From Planctomycetota bacterium (GTDB taxonomy: Bacteria > Planctomycetota > J058), in the NCBI GenBank assembly GCA_023954375.1, contig JAMLIC010000027.1:55874-119873 (forward strand): a stretch of 64,000 nucleotides of DNA. The letters run 5' to 3'. Positions 24,963 through 35,886 of this stretch are shown here, piece after piece. Both the position numbers and the translations under genes were made by a program. The notes beneath the pieces were generated by a model. It was given only the letters and a program-made list of their open reading frames with translations, had not been told where the DNA came from and searched no databases. The first letter of the stretch is position 1, and each line of letters starts with the position of its first letter.

Positions 24963-26345
24963 CGGAGCCGGTCGCTGGACCTGGCGCGGACGGGCTGGCT
25001 CGGGCGGCTGCTCGAGGCCTACGTCGAGGTCCACGACCCCGCGGAGGACGACCGCGCCGCGACCGAGGTGCTCTGCGCGCACCCCGGCGAGGGGCGGCTC
25101 GAGCAGGCGCAGCGGCTCGCCGACCGCCGGCTGGCGCGCCTGCGCGCCGGGGGCGGGCTGGGCGCGCGGGCGGCGACGCTCGCGCCGGCGCTGGCCGCGC
25201 GCGCCGGCGACGACGCGGCCGTCCCCCACCTCGCCCGGGCGGCGCTCGTCATGGTCGGGTGGGACGTGCTCATGGCCGTCGCCGCCCTCCACGGCAACCG
25301 CAGCGGGCCCGAGGAGCGCAAGCTCGAGCTGCTCGCCGTCATGGCCACGAGCGTCGAGGACCTGGCGCTCGCGCGGCGCCTCCACGAGACCCACCTCGAG
25401 CTGAGCGCGCGCGCGCGCGGCCTGGCGTCGATCGAGGGGCCGGCGGCGGCGATCGAGCGGCGCCTCGAGCGACGCGACCGGCGGCGCGAGGCCGCGCTCG
25501 ACCACCCGGCCGGGCACGCGCTCCTGCGCCTCGAGCTGCGCGCGCTCGCGGCGCTCGGGTCGCTCTACTTCGAGCGCGCGACGATCGAGGAGGACGGCAT
25601 CGCGCGGCTGCACGCGCTGTCGCGGGCGCAGAAGGTCGACCTGATCGGCGTCCTCGTGGCCCTGGCCTGGGCCGACGGCAAGGTGACCCCGGAGGAGCGG
25701 CGGCTGATCGAGCACCACGTGACGCTCGCCGGCCTGCCGCCGGCGACGGCGCGGCGGCTGCTCGCCGGCCTCGATCGCCCGGCGGACGAGGCGGCCCTCG
25801 AGCTCGAGCCGCTCGAGCCCGCCCCGCGCCGCTTCGTCCTCGAGCAGGCGATCCTCATCTCGCTCGTCGACGACGACCTCGACCAGGCCGAGCAGGCGCT
25901 CCTCGAGCGGCTGGCCGCGCGCCTCGGCGCGAGCCCGCTCGAGCTCGAGCAGGTCATGGTCGAGGTGACCGCCTTCTACGAGAAGAACCGCGAGGCCGTG
26001 CACGACTTCGGCCCGGTCTCCGGCGCCTTCGGGCGGCTGCGCGAGCTGGTCGTCGAGCGCGCGCAGCGGGCGGTGCTCTGCAACACGCGCCGCCTCATGC
26101 AGGAGATCCGCGAGACGGGCGAGCTCGCCCGCCTCCTCGGCGCGGCGTCGGTCCGTCCGCTCACCGCCGAGGAGGCGGCCAAGGTGCGCACGCAGCTCCT
26201 CGACATCTGCAAGAGCATCCCGGCGCTGGCGATCTTCGCGCTGCCGGGCGGCGCGCTCCTCCTGCCGGTCCTCCTGCGCGTGCTGCCGTTCAGCATCTTG
26301 CCCACGGCGTTCGCGGCGGAGGAGGGCGGGGGGCGGGAGGGGTGA
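24912..26345 (+). CDS. TerB- and LETM1-related protein
   Basis: A 477-residue protein. Residues about 215-330 resemble TerB: VDLIGVLVALAWADGKVTPEE with an acidic metal-like pattern. The C-terminal 90 residues (RPLTAEEAAKVRTQLLDICK, then IFALPGGALLLPVLLRVLPF) match the ribosome-binding-like part of LETM1-related proteins of bacteria, with a hydrophobic segment. The first 200 residues are helical and Ala/Arg-rich. Such LETM1-related proteins are linked to biofilm in other bacteria; the role here is inference. The start is uncertain because of the tandem GTG repeat; I give the most distal GTG. Confidence 0.7.
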   Translation: MPERGAVPGRGAVPGRGRSRSLDLARTGWLGRLLEAYVEVHDPAEDDRAATEVLCAHPGEGRLEQAQRLADRRLARLRAGGGLGARAATLAPALAARAGDDAAVPHLARAALVMVGWDVLMAVAALHGNRSGPEERKLELLAVMATSVEDLALARRLHETHLELSARARGLASIEGPAAAIERRLERRDRRREAALDHPAGHALLRLELRALAALGSLYFERATIEEDGIARLHALSRAQKVDLIGVLVALAWADGKVTPEERRLIEHHVTLAGLPPATARRLLAGLDRPADEAALELEPLEPAPRRFVLEQAILISLVDDDLDQAEQALLERLAARLGASPLELEQVMVEVTAFYEKNREAVHDFGPVSGAFGRLRELVVERAQRAVLCNTRRLMQEIRETGELARLLGAASVRPLTAEEAAKVRTQLLDICKSIPALAIFALPGGALLLPVLLRVLPFSILPTAFAAEEGGGREG

Positions 26346-26394
26346 GCGCCGTGAAGGAGAGAAGTCGCGCCGCGACTTCTTCTCGAGCTCGAGC

Positions 26395-26534
26395 TCGAGA
26401 GCTTTTCGCTCCGTCGCTCGTACTCGACCCGCCAGAGCGCAGCGTGTGGGAGGCGCGGAGCGGGCCGCACGCCGCCGCCCGGGCACTTGCGCCGATCGCG
26501 CCCCCCCTCGCGACCGCATCACTCATCGCAGGCC
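26395..26534. repeat. Family A intergenic repeat, copy 2
   Basis: This copy has CTCGTACTCGACCCGCCAGA, ACTTGCGCCGATCGCGCC and GCGACCGCATCACTCA in the order seen in copies 1 and 3. It fills most of the gap between the TerB/LETM1-type gene and the HEAT gene and ends about 70 bases before the HEAT gene start. A GAGCTCGAGCTCGAGAGC run precedes it. Confidence 0.7.
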
Positions 26535-26566
26535 GCCCTCGCCTCGCACGCCCCGCCCCTCGGTGC

Positions 26567-26572
26567 TACACT
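26567..26572 (+). promoter_or_regulatory. Possible extended -10 box
   Basis: TGCTACACT contains an extended -10 (TG, one base, TACACT) 31 bases before the HEAT gene start. No convincing -35 is visible. Confidence 0.3.
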
Positions 26573-26603
26573 CACGCGCCCCAAGGAGTTGAGAGGCCAT
26601 CGC

Positions 26604-28733
26604 GTGGCAACCCCCGTCACCGTCAAGCTCTCGTGCCCGCTGTGCGCGACGGTGTTCCAGGCCCGCACCATGGGCTCGAGCTACTACATCGCCGGCGTCG
26701 ACACGGACCTTCGCGAGCTGGGCAGCATCGAGGAGGTGCGGCGCTTCGCCGTCGCCACCTGCCCGCGGTGCCGGTTCACCGACTACTCGTGGAACTACCT
26801 CGGCCCCGAGGAGCTGACGGCCGAGGAGCGGCGTAAGCTGCAGGGAGTCTTGAAGTTCGACCCGAAGGGGCCGCGCCGGCCCGCGGCCGCGGCGCCGATC
26901 GACGACTTCGAGCGCTTCCGCCTGGCGGCGCTCTGCTTCCAGGCGCGCGGCATGGACGCGTCGACGCTCGCGGAGCTCGCGCTCATGGCCTGCTACGTCG
27001 CGCGTGACCTCGGCCGGCGCGACCTCGAGCCCCTGCTGCGCGACGAGGCGGCGGCCCTGTTCTTCCGCGCCCTCGAGGAGGAGGACCTCCCGGCGCCGCT
27101 GCGCCTCCGCTACGCCTACCTCGCGGGGGAGCTCTCCCGGCGCGCCGGGCGGCGCGAGGCGGCGGAGGCGGCGTTCGAGCGGGCGGTCGAGGCGAGCATC
27201 GAGGCGGCGGGCGAGGACGACGACGACCTCGAGGCGACGGCGGTCGACGTGGGCCGGCTCGCGCGCCGCATGCTGGCCGTCGTGCGCCACCGCGACGCGC
27301 CGGCCGCGACGCTGCTCGAGCTGACGCGGGAGGACGACGCCGACGTGGCCGCCCAGGCGCGGGTCCTGCTGGCGCGGCGGCGCGACCGGCAGAGCGTCGA
27401 CGCCACGCGCCAGGCGTGGGAGGAGGCGCCGGCGGCCGACCGGAGCGCCATGCTGGCCGAGCTGGTCACCGACCCGCCGGCGGCGCTGTTCGACCTGTTC
27501 GTCGAGGCGCTCGACGGGCCCGTCCCCGACGACATCCGTCTGGCGGCGCGGGCGCTGGGCGCGCTCGGCGACCCGCGCGGGGCGGGCGCGCTGGTCGCGG
27601 CCCTGGAGCGCGGCGTCCTCTCGACCGAGACGGCGCTCGTCGAGGCGCTGCGCCGCCTCGACGCGCCGCGGAAGACCTCGGCGCTGATCGCGCTCCTCGG
27701 CCGGTGGGAGGCGGAGGGCCAGCCGACGGGCGACCCCGAGGAGGACGCCTGGCGGTTCACGAGCGACCCGACGCCGCTCAAGAGCCTGCTCTACACCTCC
27801 GACGACCCGTTCGGCCTCGAGCTCCTGATCCGCGACATGCGCGCCCTGCGCGAGAACGACCTGTGGGACAAGGTCCCGTCGGGCGGGCCGGTGAGCGCCG
27901 CGCTGACCCTGAACGGCAAGGTCACGCTGGCCCTGCGCGGGCTCGTCTCGTCCTCGAACGCGGCCACGCGGCGCTGGGCGGCATACTGCCTGGCGGAGAT
28001 GGACGAGGCCGGCGCGCGCGACGAGATCCGCGGCCTCGTCCGCGACGACGACCGCGTCGTGCGCCTCCAGGCCGCCAGCGCCCTGGCGCGGCTCGGCGAC
28101 CGCTCGCACGAGGGGGTCGTCCTGCGCGAGCTGAGGGCGCTCGGCGAGGACGACGTGCCCTTCGCCCTGCACTTCCTCGTCCCGTTCCAGAGCCCGGCGG
28201 TGAAGGCGTTCCTGCTCGAGCTGCTCGAGCGCGGCGCGGCGACCCCCGGCGAGGTCCTGCCGCTCCTCGGCCGCCAGGCGCCGGACGACCGGCTGCGCGG
28301 CCTCCTCCTCCAGGGGCTCCTCGACACGAACGACGACACGCGGGCCGGCGCGGTCACCGGGCTGGCCTTCCAGGGCGGCGCGGACGTGCCGCAGCGGCTG
28401 CGCCTGCTCTACGACGCCGAGGACTCGGACGAGGTCCAGCGGCGGATCGTCTTCGGCCTCGGGTCGCTCGCGCAGCGCGGGATCGAGCGCGAGGAGACGG
28501 TGCGCTTCCTCCGCGAGCGCCTGCCGCGGGGCAACCCGCGCGTGCGCTTCGCGATCGCGCTGGCGCTCCTCAACCTCGACGACCCGACGGGGATCGACAT
28601 CGTCCGCGAGCGCGCGGCGCTGTTCGACGAGTCGTTCGACCGCTACGACCTCGTCGCGCCGGCCCTGCGGACCCTGCAGCGCTGGGACGAGCGGCGGCGG
28701 CAGCTCCAGCCCCCGGCCGCCGCCGCGCGCTGA
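26604..28733 (+). CDS. DUF2225-type zinc and HEAT-repeat protein
   Basis: A 709-residue protein. The first 80 residues carry two Cys pairs (LSCPLCATVF and VATCPRCRFTDYSWNY), matching the DUF2225 zinc motif. From about residue 200 to the end are HEAT-type helical repeats (DIRLAARALGALGDPRGAGA; AATRRWAAYCLAEMDEAGAR; DRVVRLQAASALARLGDRS; NPRVRFAIALALLNLDDP). Such proteins are scaffolds; partners are unknown. GTG 26604 follows GAGAGG. The next gene starts 4 bases after its stop, so the methyltransferase was probably co-transcribed. Confidence 0.8.
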   Translation: MATPVTVKLSCPLCATVFQARTMGSSYYIAGVDTDLRELGSIEEVRRFAVATCPRCRFTDYSWNYLGPEELTAEERRKLQGVLKFDPKGPRRPAAAAPIDDFERFRLAALCFQARGMDASTLAELALMACYVARDLGRRDLEPLLRDEAAALFFRALEEEDLPAPLRLRYAYLAGELSRRAGRREAAEAAFERAVEASIEAAGEDDDDLEATAVDVGRLARRMLAVVRHRDAPAATLLELTREDDADVAAQARVLLARRRDRQSVDATRQAWEEAPAADRSAMLAELVTDPPAALFDLFVEALDGPVPDDIRLAARALGALGDPRGAGALVAALERGVLSTETALVEALRRLDAPRKTSALIALLGRWEAEGQPTGDPEEDAWRFTSDPTPLKSLLYTSDDPFGLELLIRDMRALRENDLWDKVPSGGPVSAALTLNGKVTLALRGLVSSSNAATRRWAAYCLAEMDEAGARDEIRGLVRDDDRVVRLQAASALARLGDRSHEGVVLRELRALGEDDVPFALHFLVPFQSPAVKAFLLELLERGAATPGEVLPLLGRQAPDDRLRGLLLQGLLDTNDDTRAGAVTGLAFQGGADVPQRLRLLYDAEDSDEVQRRIVFGLGSLAQRGIEREETVRFLRERLPRGNPRVRFAIALALLNLDDPTGIDIVRERAALFDESFDRYDLVAPALRTLQRWDERRRQLQPPAAAAR

Positions 28734-28737
28734 GCCC

Positions 28738-29480
28738 GTGGCGTCGGACGACGTCGCGGCGCTGTACGACCGCTGGGCGGCGCGCTACGACACCGACCCC
28801 AACCGCACGCGCGACCTGGCCGCGGTCGCCCTGCGCGGCGCGGGCCTCTCGCCCGTCGACCTCGACGTGGTCGAGCTCGGCTGCGGGACGGGCCTCAACA
28901 GACCTGCGATGAGTGATGCGCTCGCGAGGGGCGGGCGATGGGCGCAAGTCCCGGACTGGCACGAGCAGGCCCGTTCCGCCCGTCCCCATCGCTCGCTCTG
29001 GCGGGTCGGGTACGAGCGGCGGAACGAAGAGTTCTCGAGCTCTCTGAGAGCATGCTGGCCCGGGCGCGCGCGCGGGTCACGGCGCCGCACGTGCGCTTCG
29101 TCCGTCACGACCTGCGCCGGCCGCTGCCGCTCGCGGCGGCGGCGGCCGACCTGGTGGTGGTCAGCCTGGTCCTCGAGCACCTCGAGCGGCTCGAGCCGGT
29201 GTTCACCGAGTGCGCCCGCGTGCTCCGCCCGGGCGGCGCGCTGTTCGTCTGCGAGCTGCACCCCTTCCGCCAGCTGGCCGGGGCGCAGGCGCGCTTCGTC
29301 GACGCCGGCGAGGAGGCACGGATCCCCGCCTTCCTCCACGACCTGAGCGACTACCTCGCGGCCGCGCTGGGCGCCGGGCTGACGCTCGCCGCCGCGCGGG
29401 AGCTCCGCGACGACCCGGCCACCCGCGCCGACGCTCCCCGCGTCGTCGCGCTCACGCTCCGGCGCCCCGGCGGCGCCTGA
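28738..29480 (+). pseudogene. SAM methyltransferase interrupted by repeat A
   Basis: The 5' part (from GTG 28738) reads SSP-type ALYDRWAARYDTDPNRTRD and VVELGCGTGLNR, the SAM-binding motif I. At 28901 the frame enters repeat A copy 3. The 3' part resumes in another frame with LSESMLARARARV, then VVSLVLEHLERLEPV and CARVLRPGGALFVCELHP, a class I methyltransferase C-terminus ending at 29480. About 20 residues expected between motif I and LSESML are missing. The repeat thus seems to have replaced them, and the frames do not join. Function is lost unless recoding occurs. Confidence 0.8.
28901..29046. repeat. Family A repeat, copy 3 (inverted, inside a gene)
   Basis: This copy is the reverse complement of copies 1 and 2: GACCTGCGATGAGTGATGCG at one end and GAACGAAGAGTTCTCGAGCT at the other. 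It lies inside the methyltransferase reading frame, between the SAM motif and the next conserved helix. Confidence 0.75.
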
Positions 29481-29487
29481 GCCCGAC

Positions 29488-29919
29488 CTACACGCCGTCG
29501 AGCCCGTAGCCCCGGGGCGGGGGCGGCTCCTGGAGGAGGCGCAGGCAGGCCTCCTCGCAGGCGCGGCAGGCGTCGGCGCCCTCGCGGCAGTGCGCGAGGT
29601 GGGCGTGGCGCTCGCACGCGTCCGCCGATGCGTCGCACGCCGCCGCGCAGGCCTCGAGCTGCTTGCGCACCACGGCCAGGCCCGCGCCCGCCTGCCGGGT
29701 GAGCAGGCGGGCCGTGACCTCGGCGACGTCGGCGCAGTCGAGGTCGCGCTGGATGCACTCGACCAGCGCGGCGACCTGCGGCTCGGCCAGGCAGGCGTCG
29801 GCGCAGGCGGCGCACGCCTGCGCGGCGTCGAGGCAGGCGTCGATGCACGCGGCGACGGCGTCGACGGGGACGGGCGCCGGCCGCGGGTGGGCCCGCAGCA
29901 TGGTGGCGGCTCTGCTCAT
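29488..29919 (-). CDS. Cys-rich four-helix-bundle copper-binding protein
   Basis: A 143-residue protein with many Cys residues spaced as in the four-helix-bundle copper proteins (Csp/DUF326 type): ACIDACLDAAQACAACADAC, then ALVECIQRDLDCADVA, LEACAAACDASADACERH and CREGADACRACEEACLRLL. In this family the Cys side chains line the inside of the bundle and store Cu(I). No signal peptide is seen, so it should be cytosolic. ATG 29919 has GAGGAGCG upstream. It converges on the broken methyltransferase, 7 bases from its stop. Confidence 0.85.
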   Translation of the reverse strand: MSRAATMLRAHPRPAPVPVDAVAACIDACLDAAQACAACADACLAEPQVAALVECIQRDLDCADVAEVTARLLTRQAGAGLAVVRKQLEACAAACDASADACERHAHLAHCREGADACRACEEACLRLLQEPPPPRGYGLDGV

Positions 29920-30054
29920 GGGGACGCTCCTCGTCCTGCCGGTACGCGAACGCCGCGCCGGCGCGTGTACCATGACGCGACCGCGGCGCGGGGACGCGCG
30001 CGTCTCACGCGCCACGCCAGCCTCACGGCTCGGGGCCCCGGAGGGAGCAGGACC

Positions 30055-30798
30055 GTGGACGAGGAGCTCCGCCGGCTGGAGCGGGGGGAGGACACCGTGG
30101 CCCTCGCGGCCGCGCTCGTGCGCGCCGGGGAGGGGCTCCGCGCGCGCCGGATGCTCGCGGCGGCGGCGAGCCGGTCGCCCGAGGTCGGGGCCGAGCTGGA
30201 CCGCCTCTTCCCGCTCTCGTTCAGGGAGGCCCGCGGGTCTTGCGTCGCGCTCCGTGAGGTCCTCGATCGCCTCGACCGGGTCCTGGACCGCGCCGAGGAC
30301 CTCGCCCGGCAGCGCTCGGGCGACGAGAACGACGAGACGTTCGACGAGCTGATCGTGCTCATCGGGCCGCTCCGCCAGCTCGCGATCCACGCCGAGAGCG
30401 CCTGCATCGAGTCCATGTGGAGCGAGCAGGCGCTCCTCTCGGCCGCGCCGCTGGAGGCTCGGGTCCGCGTGGCGGCCTTCGTGCGCGACGCCCCCGACGC
30501 GGCCTGCACGAAGCTCCAGGCGCCGATCGCTCGGCTCGCCGCCCTCCTCGCCGTCGAGGAGGGCGACGCCGAGGTAGGCGCGCTCCTGCTCTCGCGCGAC
30601 GACGTCGTCGCCGCCCTCTGGGCCGTCGTCGACGAGCACCTCGGCGCCCTCCACGCCCTCTGGCGACCCGAGCAGCCGCCCGCCCTTCGCTTCCAGGACG
30701 ACGTCAGCTCGGACGTCGAGTACCTCGGCAGGCTCCGCGCCGGGCGGGGGCCCTCCGGCTCTTCGTCGACGGGTCGTCCTCCGTCGGGCTCCAGCTGA
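30055..30798 (+). CDS. Hypothetical helical protein
   Basis: A 247-residue protein that I do not recognise. It is predicted mostly helical (LRRLERGEDTVALAAALVRA; ALREVLDRLDRVLDRAEDLA) and is rich in Leu, Ala, Arg and Asp. No signal peptide, membrane span or catalytic motif is evident. The last 25 residues are Gly/Ser-rich. GTG 30055 has GGAGGGAGC upstream, which decides the start. The gene ends next to repeat B copy 1. Confidence 0.6.
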   Translation: MDEELRRLERGEDTVALAAALVRAGEGLRARRMLAAAASRSPEVGAELDRLFPLSFREARGSCVALREVLDRLDRVLDRAEDLARQRSGDENDETFDELIVLIGPLRQLAIHAESACIESMWSEQALLSAAPLEARVRVAAFVRDAPDAACTKLQAPIARLAALLAVEEGDAEVGALLLSRDDVVAALWAVVDEHLGALHALWRPEQPPALRFQDDVSSDVEYLGRLRAGRGPSGSSSTGRPPSGSS

Positions 30799-30867
30799 GC
30801 CTGTCCTCGAACCCGCCGGCATCACGGTCCAAGCGCGCGCCCGCTCGGCCGTCTTCGCAGCAGACCG

Positions 30868-31006
30868 TCGGACTGCCTCCGAGCACACCTCGACGCGCCT
30901 TCGCAGCGAGAGCCCCAGGCGAGGTCGAGGAGAGCGAGCCTGAGCGGTCGGGGCTGACGAAGTCGGACCGCAGCGCCCGCCATCCTCGGCCGCAGCCGCG
31001 ATCACA
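30868..31006. repeat. Family B repeat, copy 1
   Basis: Blocks in order: CCGAGCACACCTC, CGCAGCGAGAGCC, GCGAGCCTGAGCGG and CGCCATCCTCGGCCGCAGCC, ending in GCGATCACA. Related copies are at 38288 (inverted), 47131, 63791 and 63927. It lies between convergent gene ends and borders the stop of the M16 peptidase gene. Confidence 0.75.
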
Positions 31007-33646
<2,640 letters not shown>

Positions 33647-33730
33647 GGGCTTCCTCCCGGCTGAGGGGCGAGGAGCGTAGAACGCCGGGGGTCACCTGAC
33701 AAGCCGTCCGCCCGCTGCGATGATGAGGCC

Positions 33731-34063
33731 ATGAAGGTCACGCCGCGCCTGGACCTGTCCGCCGTCGTCCTCCACCCGGAGCCGGGCGACGACCCCGACG
33801 ACCTCGAGGACATCGTCCACGACCAGGTCAGGCTGGGGCAGCGCGAGGGGGAGCACGGCTCGCGCGTGAAGGTGGTCGTCCTCGACCTCGAGGGGGTGGC
33901 CGACGCGCCCCGGTGGATGAAGGTCGCCGGGCCCGAGCAGCCCGACGTGAACCTGCGCCTCGCCCTGGGGAAGGCCGGCTACGCCGTCGCGCGGCGCCTG
34001 GGGATCCCGGCCTACTTCCAGTGGTACGCGACCGTGGACGAGGCGCTCACGGGCGGCGTCTGA
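33731..34063 (+). CDS. Small protein, possibly STAS-like
   Basis: A 110-residue protein. The centre (VKVVVLDLEGVADAPRWMKV) and the end (YAVARRLGIPAYFQWYATVD) resemble the strands and helices of STAS domains, in which a Ser/Asp loop takes part in partner switching; but the conserved loop is not obvious, so the assignment is weak. It starts at ATG 33731 with no strong ribosome site. Its TGA is the first base pair region of the large hairpin at 34060-34130. Confidence 0.4.
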   Translation: MKVTPRLDLSAVVLHPEPGDDPDDLEDIVHDQVRLGQREGEHGSRVKVVVLDLEGVADAPRWMKVAGPEQPDVNLRLALGKAGYAVARRLGIPAYFQWYATVDEALTGGV

Positions 34064-34130
34064 ATGAGCGGGCACGATCCCCGGTGGTTCGCCGTAGGAG
34101 AACCACCGGGAATCGCGCCTGCTCATTCAG
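34060..34130. terminator. Large hairpin containing the stop codon of the STAS-like gene
   Basis: Arms CTGAATGAGC and GCTCATTCAG close the structure, and CCCGGTGGTT pairs with AACCACCGGG inside. The 71-base element starts one base before the TGA of the upstream gene. It is related to the hairpin at 34282-34352. Confidence 0.75.
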
Positions 34131-34281
34131 GGGGCCCCACGCGGAGCGTGGGGTCGCCGGCGGCGAACGAGCGGCGCGACCGGAGGTCCAAGCGAAGAGA
34201 GCCGCCGGCGGCGCCGGCGCGCAGCCGAGCGAGCGAAGCGAGCTCGGCGAGCGCAACAGGCGCACTCCGGAGTCGCTGGAG
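34131..34281. repeat. Cluster of shorter palindromes between two large hairpins
   Basis: The spacer has further inverted repeats: CCCCACGC-GGA-GCGTGGGG (34135-34153), a GCCGCCGGCGGC block, and GCCGAGC paired with GCTCGGC around GAGCGAAGC. No coding potential is convincing. Confidence 0.6.
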
Positions 34282-34352
34282 CTAGATCGAGGGTGCGATT
34301 CGGAGTGGTTCGACGCCAGTCGAACCACTCCGAATCGTGCTCCTCGATCTAG
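34282..34352. terminator. Large hairpin containing the stop codon of the flavoprotein gene
   Basis: Arms CTAGATCGAGG and CCTCGATCTAG enclose CGATTCGGAGTGGTTCGAC and its exact complement around GCCA. The TAG of the minus-strand flavoprotein gene (34349-34351) lies in the stem. It may end transcription from both directions. Confidence 0.75.
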
Positions 34353-35365
34353 CGGGCGAGCTGGTCGAGGGCCGCGTCGAAGAGCCGCGGGCAGGCGCGG
34401 AGCGCCGGCACGATCGCGCGCCGCAGGGGCGAGCGGCGCAGGCGCAGGAGGGTGTCGGTGAGCAGCCAGGTGCGGCGCGTGAGGCGCCGCCAGGCGTGCT
34501 CGTAGGCCTGCGGGCGGCCGGCGACGAGGCAGCGCACGAGGGCGCGGGCCTGGAGGAGGCCGAGGCGCACGCCCTCGCCCGTGAGCGGGTCGAGGTAGCC
34601 GGCGGCGTCGCCGACGAGGAGCACGCGCCCGGCGACGCGGCGGCGGACGCGCCGCTCGAACGGGCCGGCGCCCAGGGCGGGCGTGACCGGCGGGCCGAGC
34701 CGCTCGGCGAGGCGGGGGAAGCGCGCCAGGAGCGCCTCGAAGCCGCCCGGCGCCGGTCGGGCGAAGAGCAGGGCCACGCCCACGGTGTCGTCGGCCACCG
34801 GCGTGACGTAGGCCTCGGCGTCGGGCGCGCAGTGGACCTCGACGAGGTCCGTCCAGGGGGCGACGGCGAAGTGGCGGCGCACGCCGTAGCGCGCCGGCCG
34901 GCGCGGCGGCAGGTCGAGGCGGAGGAGGCGGCGCACCGGCGACTGGAGCCCGTCGGCCGCGACGAGCCAGCGGGCGCGCAGGCCGGCGGCCTGGACGCCC
35001 TGGTCGTCCTGGCGCACGGCCTCGACCCGGGCCTCGACGCGGACGACCCCGAGCGCGCGCGCCCGCGTCGACAGCGCCGCGTGGAGCGCCGTGCGGCGCA
35101 CGCCGAGGCCCTGGCCGTCGCGGAAGCGGCCGACGGCGCTCGCGGCGCCGTCGACGTAGCGGATGCCCCCGAAGCGCACGCCGGGGGGTCGCACGCTCAT
35201 CGCGGCCAGGGCGGCGACGGCGCCGGGCATGAGCCCCTCGCCGCAGGCCTTGTCGATCGGCGCCGCGCGCGGCTCGACGACGGTGACCGACAGCCCGGCC
35301 TCGGCGGCGAGGATCGCGGTCGCCAGGCCGGCCGGGCCGCCGCCGGCGACGAGGAGGTCGATCAC
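34349..35365 (-). CDS. Flavin-dependent oxidoreductase of the phenolic-lipid operon
   Basis: A 338-residue FAD protein related to geranylgeranyl reductases and aromatic hydroxylases. DLLVAGGGPAGLATAILAA is the FAD dinucleotide fold, KACGEGLMP follows, and RVLLVGDAAGYLDPLTGEG is the second FAD motif. It is the third gene of an operon with a type III PKS and an ICMT-like methyltransferase. That order equals the srsABC phenolic-lipid pathway of Streptomyces, in which the flavoprotein hydroxylates a resorcinolic or quinol lipid; the match is by gene content. The GTG 35365 start overlaps the previous TGA (GTGA). The stop lies in the stem of the hairpin at 34282-34352. Confidence 0.8.
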   Translation of the reverse strand: MIDLLVAGGGPAGLATAILAAEAGLSVTVVEPRAAPIDKACGEGLMPGAVAALAAMSVRPPGVRFGGIRYVDGAASAVGRFRDGQGLGVRRTALHAALSTRARALGVVRVEARVEAVRQDDQGVQAAGLRARWLVAADGLQSPVRRLLRLDLPPRRPARYGVRRHFAVAPWTDLVEVHCAPDAEAYVTPVADDTVGVALLFARPAPGGFEALLARFPRLAERLGPPVTPALGAGPFERRVRRRVAGRVLLVGDAAGYLDPLTGEGVRLGLLQARALVRCLVAGRPQAYEHAWRRLTRRTWLLTDTLLRLRRSPLRRAIVPALRACPRLFDAALDQLAR

Positions 35366-35886
35366 GCGGCCTCGGCCTCGACGAGCGCCCGGTCCTCGCA
35401 GCGGATGCGCACGACGAGCAGGGCGGCGTTCAGGGCCGTGAACGCCGCCGCCGTGAGCCACGCCGAGTGGACGAGCGGCAGGGCCAGCCCCTCGACGACG
35501 ACGGCCACGTAGTTCGGGTGGCGCAGCCAGCGGTAGGGGCCGGCCGTGATGCGCGGGAGCCCGGGATGGACGAGGACGCGCGTCGTCCAGCGGCGGCCGA
35601 GCGTCGCGACGCACCACCAGCGCAGGGCCTGCGCGGCGAGGACGAGCCCGAGCGTCGCCGCCGCCAGCGCCGGGACGAGCGGCCGCTCGAGCGCGCGCGG
35701 CTCGACGAGGCAGCCGAGGAGGAGCCCGGTGTGCAGGGCGACCATCGCGGGGTAGTGCCCGCGCCCGGCCTCGCGCGCGCCGCGGGCCCGCGCCCAGGCC
35801 TCGTGGCGGCGAGAGACGACCAGCTCGGCCACACGCTCGAGCGCGACCAGGCCGACGAGGAGGGCGTAGGCGTCGAGGCTCGACAT
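35362..35886 (-). CDS. Isoprenylcysteine carboxyl methyltransferase-like membrane methyltransferase
   Basis: A 174-residue integral membrane protein. It has four or five hydrophobic spans and the C-terminal family motif GPYRWLRHPNYVAVVVEG, which binds SAM. It belongs to the ICMT/DUF1295-type family. In the phenolic-lipid context it likely O-methylates the lipid product of the PKS (SrsB-like). The ATG start shares one base with the stop of the PKS gene (TGATG), and its TGA overlaps the start of the flavoprotein gene, so the three genes are coupled. Confidence 0.85.
   Translation of the reverse strand: MSSLDAYALLVGLVALERVAELVVSRRHEAWARARGAREAGRGHYPAMVALHTGLLLGCLVEPRALERPLVPALAAATLGLVLAAQALRWWCVATLGRRWTTRVLVHPGLPRITAGPYRWLRHPNYVAVVVEGLALPLVHSAWLTAAAFTALNAALLVVRIRCEDRALVEAEAA

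Noticed and set aside
34282..34352. tRNA gene (TGGTTCGA-like motif)
   Set aside because: The sequence is one long hairpin without cloverleaf arms.
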